Shown here in pieces: positions 8,775 through 18,150 of a stretch of 64,000 bases of DNA (position 1 is its first letter; each line of letters starts with the position of its first letter). The position numbers were made by a program, and so were the translations under genes. This DNA is from Spartobacteria bacterium. GTDB lineage: Bacteria; Verrucomicrobiota; Verrucomicrobiia; Chthoniobacterales; Chthoniobacteraceae. The notes beneath the pieces were generated by a model. That model had not been told where the DNA came from. It was given only the letters and a program-made list of their open reading frames with translations, and searched no databases. The stretch covers positions 1 to 64,000 of the forward strand of contig JAJPJG010000007.1 in NCBI GenBank assembly GCA_021324395.1. The letters run 5' to 3'.

Positions 8775-11713
8775 AGGTCCGGATCCACAAACTGCCACTG
8801 CTGGTTGAGATTTCCGAGATATTGCCAGGACTGAACGTCGGCGCCGGGGCTGGTGCTAACGCCGCTGACATCAAGGCATTGGTTCGCCGCATGAGATGGC
8901 GTAAGACGCACCCATCCGTTGCCAGTGCTGGTAAAGCTCCACTTCTGTTCCGCCGCGCCCGTCCACGGCATGAGGATCGCTTTCGCGCCATTTGCAGCGG
9001 AGCCGCCGGAGATCGTTAGCGCGAGTGTAGTCTGGCCTTGAGGGTAGATGCGGAACAGGCCGCTGCCGAGGCTTTGCAAAGTCCAGCGCTGCCACGCGCC
9101 GCCGTCCCATGACTCCTGCTCAATCTGAGCAGTAGCATAGCTCGCATGATTACGCACACCTAGTCCCATCACCTGTGCGTGCCGTGGCGAGATGCGATAG
9201 TTGCCTTCGGTTATTCCTATGAGGACTGGCTCCCATTTCTCTTCGGTGCCCGGGGAAAAATTCGTATAAGTAATGATATCGCCGCTGTTCGCCGTGTCGG
9301 CAGTTAGCACTTGGGTAGTATTGCGATGGCGCAGCTTGATGTAGCCATCTGATTGCACGAGCACGTCCCATCGCTGGTTATCCCCGCCATTGCGGGTCCA
9401 TTGAACAATGTTCGTATAGTTGCTTCCGCCGTTATTATAAACATCAAGCCACATGCTTGTGCCGTAATGGTTAAAGCTATAGCTTCCGTCACTATTAAGC
9501 GATGCCACCCATTGTTGCGCAGCGCTGCCATTAAATGTCCACAGCTGCGGTTGTGCGCCGGCCGTGGAGTCGTTATTAGGCACATCAAGATACTTATTGA
9601 ACGAGACGTTGCGGAAACAGTAAATGCCGCCATTTACGAGCAGCCGGTGCGCGCCGGTGTAGGTTGCCGGAAAGTTTACCTTCACATACATATACTTGTC
9701 GCCGCTCACTCCGCCCCGTCCCGCTGTAGTCAGACCAATCCCGCTTGCGGAGTCAGTAAACGTCTGCCCTTGGGCAAGCGGCGCATTGGAAGTATCGCCC
9801 GAAGGGTCATTCATATCCACCACGTGTGAGTCGCTGATTACTCCTGATGATACTCCAACGACATAAGCGCCGGTGTTATAATTGCTCTGCGCAATCGTCG
9901 ATCCGCGATACATCACCCATAGATCGAGATCGCTGTCGCGCGAGATCTTTAGCGCCATGGGACTCGTAGTTAAAACGGAACCGCTATCAAACTGCCTGAT
10001 GCGATAAACCCCGCTATGACTCACCGAGAGCACTGAGCTATCCGGCAGCCAACTGCAAAAGCTTTTGTAGTAGGCATTGTAGTCATTGCTCGAACCGGAG
10101 CCCCAAGCATTTCCCATCGGGTCGGAGTTATCGCCGTATTCGACGTGCGCGCGGGCGCTCGAAAGCGGATTACCATCCGTGCTTGTCCAGCTATTCGCGT
10201 GCGGCAGGCCGAAAGTGTGCCCGCCTTCATGATCGAAGAGTTGAATTTGAAAATAACCATTAGCCCAGATGTTGCCCGCGCCTGTCGTGTCCCCCCACCC
10301 TGCTGCGCCAAATTGAGTATAGCCGTAATGACAGACGCAGAAAGTCGAGTAGTTAGCCATCGAATAACCTGCAGCGGTAGCAGCAGTTTTTGCATCGTTG
10401 GTCCAGCGTCCCCACTGGTAAGAATCCGCGCCGGAGCCATCCTTCGTGTAGTAAGCAGTATTATTCGGCAGTGTTAATACCGGAGTAACGTCCGCGCGGG
10501 AAATCCAGCTCTTGCCGTATGAAGTGCGCGTAACCCGTGCATTCCAGTTATCGCCGTCATTATAGGTCATGTTTTGAAAATAGGCGGTTCCGCTGGAAGT
10601 CGGAAAACCTTGTCCTAGAGCAGCCGCATCCGATGGCTGCACACGCATGAAGATGACCCCTTTTCCGCCTATAGTCTGGCTGGTCGGAGGTTTGCCTGGA
10701 AAGCCCATCGTGCCAGGTATGCCGCTATCGGAAAGACCAATTGGCGCTGATGTTGTGCCTTCCACCGACGTCTGCTGCTCATCAAAGGTCTGGATACAAT
10801 ATGGACAGCACATTAAGTAAGCGTGTGTGCCGAGTAATGCGATACTTTTTTGATCCGGTGAATCTCCGGGCGCAATTACCTGTTTATTATTAGTTACAAC
10901 GCAATCTGAGGTGATGTCGGAATAAGACTCACCTTTTTCCAATACCTTTACGGGACTGGCGGACACAGCCAGTTGGTCATCTATCGCGACTCCATGAATT
11001 GAGACATTGCTATACCCGGTGCGAATCTTTCTTGCGCCGTAGCGATGGGCGTAAAATTGCCGGTCACCAATCATGGCGATGTCATTAGTAGAAACCTGCT
11101 TTGCCCCGCCCGGCGGAGCTATACCGAAGACAAGGCCTACATTGCCGATGCCGGAAATACGTTCTTCAAGCAAATTTTCGAGCGACGTCGGTAACTGACG
11201 CCGCACTGCGATTGGCGCTGTATTTGCCAAAGCTTCATGCGGGTCTTCTTTGATAAGACCGAGCATCGCCGCGCGTCGAGTGGTAGCTAAGTCTATCCCG
11301 CGCGCCAGCATTGCCTCTCGCGCATCGGGTGATATAGCAAGATATTCGTCGCTCCATCTTGCAAAGTCATCCAACTCAGGCCGGCCGCTCCGTCCCCACT
11401 TGCTCGCAAATACTTCGCGATCCGGGACGCGTTTCGCTTCTTGATTTGATGCATAGATTGCCCCGGTGGATGCGTTCGGTTCGTGCCGTGGCGCCATACC
11501 TCCAGCCGTTGCAGTGACGATTGAAGCGCCGGACGGTGTAAGTAACGGGACGGAAGCTATGCCGCCAGAGCTCGTCGAACGAGCAGGCGCAGGGCTGGAG
11601 GCTCTTTTCGCTGTTGATTCGGAAACACCGCGCTGACGCCAAAACCAAAAACTCGTCGCTGCAAGAATAGCAACGAACAGGAGGAAAACAATTGGGGGAC
11701 GGAGTTTCTGCAC
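8771..11713 (-). CDS. Secreted M11/M6-like zinc metalloprotease with two ricin-type lectin domains
   Basis: A 980-aa protein with an N-terminal signal anchor (IVFLLFVAILAATSFWFW, residues 8-25) and a long pre-region. The zinc site HEGGHTFGLPH lies at about 495-505 and fits HExxHxxGxxH. About 25 residues on, EYGDNSDPMGN supplies the Met-turn; the YGD-x-s-D-x-MG arrangement is as in gametolysin (M11) and M6 proteases. The C-terminus has two ricin-B beta-trefoils (about 690-825 and 835-978) with repeated QxW signatures (QQWVASL, QRWDVL, QKWSFT, QQWQFV). A Cys-rich CCPYC segment near 302 is unexplained. Gametolysin degrades hydroxyproline-rich glycoproteins, which fits the hydroxyproline pathway next door. 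M11 versus M6 is not settled. Confidence 0.8.
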   Translation of the reverse strand: MQKLRPPIVFLLFVAILAATSFWFWRQRGVSESTAKRASSPAPARSTSSGGIASVPLLTPSGASIVTATAGGMAPRHEPNASTGAIYASNQEAKRVPDREVFASKWGRSGRPELDDFARWSDEYLAISPDAREAMLARGIDLATTRRAAMLGLIKEDPHEALANTAPIAVRRQLPTSLENLLEERISGIGNVGLVFGIAPPGGAKQVSTNDIAMIGDRQFYAHRYGARKIRTGYSNVSIHGVAIDDQLAVSASPVKVLEKGESYSDITSDCVVTNNKQVIAPGDSPDQKSIALLGTHAYLMCCPYCIQTFDEQQTSVEGTTSAPIGLSDSGIPGTMGFPGKPPTSQTIGGKGVIFMRVQPSDAAALGQGFPTSSGTAYFQNMTYNDGDNWNARVTRTSYGKSWISRADVTPVLTLPNNTAYYTKDGSGADSYQWGRWTNDAKTAATAAGYSMANYSTFCVCHYGYTQFGAAGWGDTTGAGNIWANGYFQIQLFDHEGGHTFGLPHANSWTSTDGNPLSSARAHVEYGDNSDPMGNAWGSGSSNDYNAYYKSFCSWLPDSSVLSVSHSGVYRIRQFDSGSVLTTSPMALKISRDSDLDLWVMYRGSTIAQSNYNTGAYVVGVSSGVISDSHVVDMNDPSGDTSNAPLAQGQTFTDSASGIGLTTAGRGGVSGDKYMYVKVNFPATYTGAHRLLVNGGIYCFRNVSFNKYLDVPNNDSTAGAQPQLWTFNGSAAQQWVASLNSDGSYSFNHYGTSMWLDVYNNGGSNYTNIVQWTRNGGDNQRWDVLVQSDGYIKLRHRNTTQVLTADTANSGDIITYTNFSPGTEEKWEPVLIGITEGNYRISPRHAQVMGLGVRNHASYATAQIEQESWDGGAWQRWTLQSLGSGLFRIYPQGQTTLALTISGGSAANGAKAILMPWTGAAEQKWSFTSTGNGWVRLTPSHAANQCLDVSGVSTSPGADVQSWQYLGNLNQQWQFVDPDL

Positions 11714-12093
11714 CGGGAGCGCTTGCTAATACAACACAAACTAGGTTTTTACAAAAACAAACGCCGGATAACGATGGATGTATTTTTGGAAGACAACTTC
11801 GGGTGGATATTTGTGTAGCTTTTTATTTCTGAAGGTTGAGCAGCGGAGCGAAATTCGTCAAATCACTATCCGAGCTTATAAGCTGAAAACAGCGTAAAAA
11901 GATGGCTTTCAGCACCTCGGCTGCATTTTGGACAGCTCAGGTCGCGCCAGGTGTTGAGCGTCATTTAGCTCGCCGCCTTTGCCAATCGCATGCAAAATCC
12001 ATATTATTCGCGTGGTGAGATGCGACACTACCGCGTGGGTTTAGCTGCAATTGCAGGCTACTATGTTACTTTCTGTGCCGCCCCTCGAACCGC
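11714..12093. promoter_or_regulatory. 380-bp divergent intergenic region with palindromes
   Basis: Non-coding spacer between the metalloprotease (minus) and the six-gene operon (plus). Three perfect inverted repeats can be read: GTTTTT-ac-AAAAAC at 11745-11758, AGCTTATAAGCT at 11873-11884 and CTGCAATTGCAG at 12045-12056. The last lies about 38 bp upstream of the operon's first ATG and is the best operator candidate. No convincing -35/-10 pair was found on either strand and there is no ORF with coding character. Confidence 0.4.
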
Positions 12094-15000
12094 ATGAGAT
12101 TCCCCGCTTTTGTTTTTTGCTTTCAGTTTATCCTGCTGCTTTCGCAGCCGATGCACGCCGGCATGGTGAATCGCTGGACGTTCAATCGCACCGCGGCCAC
12201 TGCCGCATCGGGCACGCAGATCATTGACTGCATCTCCGGCGCAGTCGCGACAGTGCGCAGCGGCACGGCTGCGGCGAATCAGGCGGCATTCACCGGGACG
12301 GCACTGACATTGCCTGGTGGGACGAACGGAAATAAGTCGCCTTCGAGCATCTCGGCATACATCGATCTGCCTAATGGGCTGATTTCATCAAAGACAAACC
12401 TCACGGTAGAGATATGGGCGACACCGCTCTCGACGCAAAGTTGGCAACGGCTTTTCGATTTCGGACGCACGAATGTTACGTCAGGTTCCGGAGCCGCCGC
12501 GGGCGAGATTCTTTCAACCGGGACCACTGCCCCCGGCACGACCAGTGCGGTCGACGAAATCACGCTCGCAATCAATCGCACTACGACTGCAAACACTCAG
12601 CGGCTGACCGCACAATATAATAGTGGGACAGCGTTCAGCGCAGATTCGGCGCAAACTTTGACTGCGGGAACGGAATACCATTTCGTGATGACCTTCACCG
12701 ATAGTGCGGGAAGCTATGGCGCAAGCGGCGGAAGCTTTGCATGGTATCTCAATGGAGCCCTTGTCTCGACTCTCGACGTGAACTTCCACCTTAGTTCCAT
12801 ACGCGATGTTAACAACTGGCTTGGGCGTTCGCAATGGACTAATGATATGAATGCGAACGTCAGCTACGATGAGGTTCGTGTTTACGATGCGGCACTATCC
12901 ACAGCGGAAATTGCAGCAAGTTTAGCGGCGGGACCTAATCCCGGTGGAATGGTAAACCGCTGGTCTTTTAACTCCACAGGCTCGGCAATCGCCGGCACGA
13001 GTATCATCGACACGGTATCCGGTGCAAACATGGTTATTGTAGGAAACGGCGCCAGCTTTAGCGGCACCAGCATCACCTTACCCGGCACGACCACCGGTAA
13101 CCAGACTGCATCGGCGATTTCGGCTTACCTTGACTTGCCAAATGGGATCATCTCGTCAAAAACGGATCTTAGCGTCGAGATTTGGGCCACACCACTCACG
13201 GTGAAGAACTGGATGCGCGTTTTCGATTTTGGCCGGGTAAACACTGCCGGCGTGGGCGGCGGCGCAACGGGTGAGATCACGAATACAACTACGACTGCAC
13301 CTGGAGCCACACAGGCGTCGGATAACTTCATGTTATCTTTCGCGCAAGGCACGGATATCAATCAGCAGCGCATGGAATCGCTGATCAATGGCGCAAACTA
13401 CACCACCGTGAACACAGCGATACCTACGACACTCAACACGCAGTATCATTACGTATTCACCTTTGAAGATGGCGTAGGTCCTTACGGCAGCAGCGGTGGC
13501 CAGATGACATGGTATCGCAACGGTGCGCCGATCGGCACCGGAGCTGTCCCGTTCCACCTTTCAGATATTGAAGATGTAAATAACTGGCTCGGCCGCTCGC
13601 AATGGAGCGCGGATACAACCGCCAATTGCGGTTATAATGAAGTGCGACTTTATGACTATGCGATGACGCCATCTGAAGTTGTGGCCGACTACAGCGCCGG
13701 CCCGAATAGCATTGTGCAGGTCTCAGCGACTTCCTCACCGCTGGCGCCAGCTCAACCAACTAATCGCTGGTCTTTCAACAATGCGGCAGGCAACGTAAGT
13801 CCTGGAGCCGGTTTCACTGATAGCATTGGCGGCGCTACGGCACTAGTGCGAGGAACCGGCGCGATATTAACCGGCAGCACGATAACTCTGCCGGGCACAA
13901 CCAACGGCAATCAAACGGCTGCCAATATTTCCGCATACATCGATCTGCCGAATGGCATCGTTTCATCAAAGCCGAACTTCACAGCGGAATTTTGGGCTAG
14001 CGCTCTATCGTCGCAATCGTGGCAACGGCTCTTTGACATAGGCCGAAGCAATCTCACCGTCGGCACCGGAGCCGCGACAGGTGAAATCATCGACGCCAAC
14101 AGCGCCCCGGGTAGTTCCAGCGGATACGATAACCTTACCCTTTCTCTTAGCTATAACACCACGCTGGGCAAAAGCGAACTGGAAGGCCAGGTCGGTGGAA
14201 ATACTTCACTCATCTTTTACTCGGATCTGTCAAATGCGACAAGCACCGGCACCGAGTATCACTACGTCATCACTGTCGAAGACAATGCCGGCTACTATGG
14301 CTCATCGGGCTCGCTAGCCCGATGGTATCGCAACGGTGTGCTTCAAGGTGTCCTGCACATGAACTTTCACCTAAGCCAGCTTTCCGACGTGAATAACTGG
14401 ATAGGCCGCTCGCAATATACCAGCGACTCCAACTCCAACATCGCGGTTCGCGAAGTTCGTCTTTATAATCGCACGCTATCACCCGATGAGATCACCCTAA
14501 GCTATAACCTTGGCTCCAGCGCCGGCTTCGGCACGCCGGTTACGCATCCGGATACAGTTACCATTCAGCCGGGACAAAAAGTTCTGATTCCCGTTCTTCA
14601 AAATGATACCGGCAGCATCAATCCCGCAACTGTGCAGATCGTCACCCCGCCTTCGGTGGGAACTGCAACTGTCGATGCTGCCGGGCATATTCTTTACGCA
14701 CATTCCGGCGCCAGCATTACGCCAGTTACCTTTACTTATCGCGTCTATGGCTATGGCGGCTATACCGCGCCGGAAACCGTGACGGTAAATGTCTCCAACA
14801 CGTTGCGCATCTCGAATACTCAAATACAAATGCCGTCCTCCCCGCCGCCGTCTACCATGCAGGTAGTCGACGCCCTACCGGGCATCACTTTTAGCGATCC
14901 GCTTTGCATCGCAAGTATCCCGGGTAATACGCAGCGGCTTTTCGTATGCGAGCGCATGGCTAAGATTAAGCTAATTCCGGATGTTACGGCTACGCAGCCT

Positions 15001-17463
15001 ACTTCCAGCGTATTTCTCGACTTGCAAGCCGTCGTCGCCAATAGGACACCTGCCGAAACCATCGACGGTGGCGCATTTGGTGAACATGGATTACTCGGTC
15101 TGGCTTTTCACCCGAACTATGCCAGCAATGGCTACTTCTATGCGGCCTACACCGTCCTGACCAGTGGCACATACTATCAGCGCATCTCACGTTTCAAGGT
15201 TAGCTCCAGCAATCCCGATGTAGCCGATCCGGCTTCCGAGCTTATCCTGCTTCAGCAACTAGACCGAGGTGGAAATCATGATGGCGGAGACCTGCACTTC
15301 GGGCCGGACGGATACCTCTACTATACTGCCGGCGATGAAGAGAACGGCTACGACTTACGGCAGAATAGCCAGAAAATCGATTCGATGTTTTTCTCCGGAA
15401 TCTTTCGCTTTGATGTGGATAAGAAGCCGGGGAATCTTGAGCCGAATCCTGCCGCCAATAGCGTCTCGACAATCATACCGAAAGATAATGGCATAGCTCG
15501 CTACTCTGTCCCTGCGGACAATCCCTTCATTCACACTAGCCTTGGCGGGACATGGAATGGAACAATCAATGGCGTCGCGGTAGCCGATTTAACAAAGGTG
15601 CGAACGGAGTTCTGGGCTTATGGATTGCGGCACGTCTGGCGATTCTCATTCGATCCACTGGATGGCACGCTATGGGCCGGCGATGTAGGTCAGGACACCT
15701 ATGAAGAAGTCGACGTTGTTACTAAAGGTGGCAACTACGGCTGGGTTTATCGCGAAGGCAAGCACGACACAAATTTCACCAACCCTGCACCGCCAGCAAA
15801 ACCGGCAGGCTTTACCTCAATCGATCCAGTCTATGAATACGTTCACACCGGTGTCTCAGGCGGTGATTCGCAATTTAAAGGCAACTCGGTTACCGGCGGC
15901 GTGGTCTACCGCGGCACAAGGTTTGCAAGTCTTTATGGGGCTTATATCTTCTGCGACGCTGTCTCGAATCACATTTGGAAGCGGGACCCATCTACAGGCA
16001 CAGTTAGTCGCATCGCAGGTATTCCCGGAGCCTATGGCGGCCTTGTGGCGGTAGGCACTGATCCATCGAACCAAGATGTGCTTTTTTGTGATTATCTGGA
16101 TGGAAAGATTCTCCGTCTGGCTGGCGGCAGCGTCGATAACAATACCTTTCCCACGACACTGAGTGCGACTGGACTATTCGCCGATTTGTCCGACCTAAGC
16201 CCAAACCCGGGGCTATTGCCTTACGAACCGAACCTCACATTCTGGAGCGACTATGCGATCAAGCATCGCTGGTTTAGCATACCCGATCCCAGCGGACAGA
16301 TAGTCTGGTCGCGTGATAGCAACTGGACTTTCCCAACCGGTGGAATATGGGTGAAGCATTTCGACATGGATCTAACTCGCGGCGACGATACGACCAAAAA
16401 GCGCATTGAAACGCGTGTTCTGGTAAAGACAGCGAGTGGCGCTTACGGCGTGAGCTATCGATGGAATGATGCGGGCACGGAGGCGACCTTAGTGCCTGAG
16501 GAAGGTGTGAAGTTTGACTTCCAAGTGGTGGAAAATGGTGTCTCTCGCACGCAACATTGGGAGATACCCGGGCGGTCCAGTTGCCTTACCTGCCATACGC
16601 CGCAAGCCGGCTATGTGCTCTCCTTTAACACGCGGCAACTTAATCACGCCTACACGACGAACGGCTTCACCGGAAATGAACTTACTTTGCTGACGAATGC
16701 CGGTTATTTTTCAAATACGCCAGACTCACCCAATGTGCTGCCGCGTCATATTCGAGCAGACGAAACCAGCTACTCGCTGGAAACGCGCGTGCGTTCCTTC
16801 CTGGCGGTAAACTGCGCTTATTGTCATCAACAGGGCGGGACTGGAAATGGCATCTGGGACGGGCGAGCTCACCTTAGTCTCGCGGACACTCATCTTATCA
16901 ATGGTGCAGCCGAAAATAATGGCGGCGATCCTATCAATAACAGGCTTATCGTGCCAGGGGATATTACGCACTCGATTGTCTACAATCGCGTAGCGGCAGC
17001 GAATGGCTTTACGCGAATGCCACCTCTGGCCACAAGCGAACTGGACCAAACTTCAATCGCGCTTTTGCATGATTGGATTGCTCAACTACCGGGCAGGCAA
17101 AGTTACGACCAATGGCGCCAAGCTAACTTTGGCTCGACTACATCTGCAAATGGCGATCCCAACGCCGATCCCGATGGCGATGGCCGCACAAACATGGCCG
17201 AATTCCTTGAGCAAACCAATCCTCTGGATTCCCAGAGCTACCTAGCCCCGCAGTTCAATTTGATTGCAGGAACTGTGACGCTAACCTTCAAGGTTCCCGA
17301 TAATCGCAGCATCTATGTGGAGACATCAACCGATCTTAAGGCGTGGTTTCGCTGGGATGTTCCCGGCAATGGAGGCAGCCCAATAACAACCGGAACCATG
17401 ACGCTTACCGGCGCTGTGCTTGGGCCAAAGCAATTCTTCCGACTGCAATATCAGGAAAACTAG
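12094..17463 (+). CDS. Giant secreted LamG x3 / glucose-sorbosone dehydrogenase / cytochrome c fusion protein
   Basis: A 1789-aa protein with a signal peptide (residues 1-23). Three similar LamG domains (about 24-285, 286-540, 550-800) each contain a DVNNWxGRSQ strand. A cadherin/Ig-like domain with VLQNDTGSINPATVQIV follows at about 810-900. A beta-propeller of the PQQ glucose/sorbosone dehydrogenase type spans about 925-1370 (GEHGLLGLAFHPNY; NHDGGDLHFGPDG). A cytochrome c-like part has two heme sites, CLTCH at 1497-1501 and CAYCH at 1574-1578. The C-terminus has a DPDGDGRTNMAEF calcium loop plus a small beta domain as in the LamG protein at 5766. It may oxidise a sugar or other carbonyl and pass electrons to its own hemes. 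It is the first gene of the operon that continues into hydroxyproline catabolism. Confidence 0.85.
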   Translation: MRFPAFVFCFQFILLLSQPMHAGMVNRWTFNRTAATAASGTQIIDCISGAVATVRSGTAAANQAAFTGTALTLPGGTNGNKSPSSISAYIDLPNGLISSKTNLTVEIWATPLSTQSWQRLFDFGRTNVTSGSGAAAGEILSTGTTAPGTTSAVDEITLAINRTTTANTQRLTAQYNSGTAFSADSAQTLTAGTEYHFVMTFTDSAGSYGASGGSFAWYLNGALVSTLDVNFHLSSIRDVNNWLGRSQWTNDMNANVSYDEVRVYDAALSTAEIAASLAAGPNPGGMVNRWSFNSTGSAIAGTSIIDTVSGANMVIVGNGASFSGTSITLPGTTTGNQTASAISAYLDLPNGIISSKTDLSVEIWATPLTVKNWMRVFDFGRVNTAGVGGGATGEITNTTTTAPGATQASDNFMLSFAQGTDINQQRMESLINGANYTTVNTAIPTTLNTQYHYVFTFEDGVGPYGSSGGQMTWYRNGAPIGTGAVPFHLSDIEDVNNWLGRSQWSADTTANCGYNEVRLYDYAMTPSEVVADYSAGPNSIVQVSATSSPLAPAQPTNRWSFNNAAGNVSPGAGFTDSIGGATALVRGTGAILTGSTITLPGTTNGNQTAANISAYIDLPNGIVSSKPNFTAEFWASALSSQSWQRLFDIGRSNLTVGTGAATGEIIDANSAPGSSSGYDNLTLSLSYNTTLGKSELEGQVGGNTSLIFYSDLSNATSTGTEYHYVITVEDNAGYYGSSGSLARWYRNGVLQGVLHMNFHLSQLSDVNNWIGRSQYTSDSNSNIAVREVRLYNRTLSPDEITLSYNLGSSAGFGTPVTHPDTVTIQPGQKVLIPVLQNDTGSINPATVQIVTPPSVGTATVDAAGHILYAHSGASITPVTFTYRVYGYGGYTAPETVTVNVSNTLRISNTQIQMPSSPPPSTMQVVDALPGITFSDPLCIASIPGNTQRLFVCERMAKIKLIPDVTATQPTSSVFLDLQAVVANRTPAETIDGGAFGEHGLLGLAFHPNYASNGYFYAAYTVLTSGTYYQRISRFKVSSSNPDVADPASELILLQQLDRGGNHDGGDLHFGPDGYLYYTAGDEENGYDLRQNSQKIDSMFFSGIFRFDVDKKPGNLEPNPAANSVSTIIPKDNGIARYSVPADNPFIHTSLGGTWNGTINGVAVADLTKVRTEFWAYGLRHVWRFSFDPLDGTLWAGDVGQDTYEEVDVVTKGGNYGWVYREGKHDTNFTNPAPPAKPAGFTSIDPVYEYVHTGVSGGDSQFKGNSVTGGVVYRGTRFASLYGAYIFCDAVSNHIWKRDPSTGTVSRIAGIPGAYGGLVAVGTDPSNQDVLFCDYLDGKILRLAGGSVDNNTFPTTLSATGLFADLSDLSPNPGLLPYEPNLTFWSDYAIKHRWFSIPDPSGQIVWSRDSNWTFPTGGIWVKHFDMDLTRGDDTTKKRIETRVLVKTASGAYGVSYRWNDAGTEATLVPEEGVKFDFQVVENGVSRTQHWEIPGRSSCLTCHTPQAGYVLSFNTRQLNHAYTTNGFTGNELTLLTNAGYFSNTPDSPNVLPRHIRADETSYSLETRVRSFLAVNCAYCHQQGGTGNGIWDGRAHLSLADTHLINGAAENNGGDPINNRLIVPGDITHSIVYNRVAAANGFTRMPPLATSELDQTSIALLHDWIAQLPGRQSYDQWRQANFGSTTSANGDPNADPDGDGRTNMAEFLEQTNPLDSQSYLAPQFNLIAGTVTLTFKVPDNRSIYVETSTDLKAWFRWDVPGNGGSPITTGTMTLTGAVLGPKQFFRLQYQEN

Positions 17464-17484
17464 CCTGCTGGGTAGTTAGCTTTG

Positions 17485-18150
17485 ATGCTTCACAAATTGT
17501 CCAAAACCATAGCCAGCACTTCAGTCGGTTTAATCTTGCTATTCACAAAGCAAGCTTGCGCGCAAGAAAGAGACGCGGAGTGGAGAAATCAATTCAAAGC
17601 CAGAACAACACCACTCGGAAGCACCCTGGCTGAACCGCCCGCACCAAAACAGGCGAGCGGAAAAGTAAGTTATACTTTTCATTTTCCAAAAGATCCCTCT
17701 CCTGAAGAGGAACTGATCCTGAAAGATATTGCTGCTAGCGTTGAGAAAGCAGTGAAGATTTATAATGCTAATACCACGCTAAAAAAGGAATTAAATATCT
17801 ACTACGAACCCGGAGTTCCGACAGCCGACGGCAATATTAACGGATCGATCCGATTCGGCAAAAGCGCGCATAACTTGCGGGTGGCCCTGCATGAGATGGG
17901 GCACACTATGGGCGTGGGACAGCATCAAAACTGGCCGAAGCTGATGGTCGGCGGCCTGTGGCAGGGAAAGAATGCGAATAAGATATTGCAAGATCTAACT
18001 CATGACCCGAAGGCGATTTTGCATGGAGACCATATGCACTTCTGGCCATACGGTCTTAACTATGACAACGAAGTTAAGTCAGATGAAGACTTCGCGTCCC
18101 ATGCCAGGATAGTCAATGCCATCGTGAAGGATCTGGATAGTGCAAAGTAG
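17485..18150 (+). CDS. Small secreted metzincin-like zinc protease
   Basis: A 221-aa protein from the ATG at 17485 (a TTG just before it is less likely). A signal peptide ends near AQER (ILLFTKQACA). The zinc motif HEMGHTMGVGQH spans 136-147 and fits HExxHxxGxxH, with His136, His140 and His146 as likely ligands. A later GDHMHFWPYGL segment may supply the Met-turn. No pro-domain or lectin module is present. It starts 21 bp after the giant protein and its last codons overlap the GTG start of the hydroxyproline epimerase, so it is translationally linked to that pathway. Protease activity is inferred from the motif alone; the family is unrecognised. Confidence 0.7.
   Translation: MLHKLSKTIASTSVGLILLFTKQACAQERDAEWRNQFKARTTPLGSTLAEPPAPKQASGKVSYTFHFPKDPSPEEELILKDIAASVEKAVKIYNANTTLKKELNIYYEPGVPTADGNINGSIRFGKSAHNLRVALHEMGHTMGVGQHQNWPKLMVGGLWQGKNANKILQDLTHDPKAILHGDHMHFWPYGLNYDNEVKSDEDFASHARIVNAIVKDLDSAK

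Noticed and set aside
5766-17463. PEP-CTERM anchors on the large LamG proteins
   Set aside because: The C-termini end in a small beta domain without the PEP motif, hydrophobic helix and basic tail.
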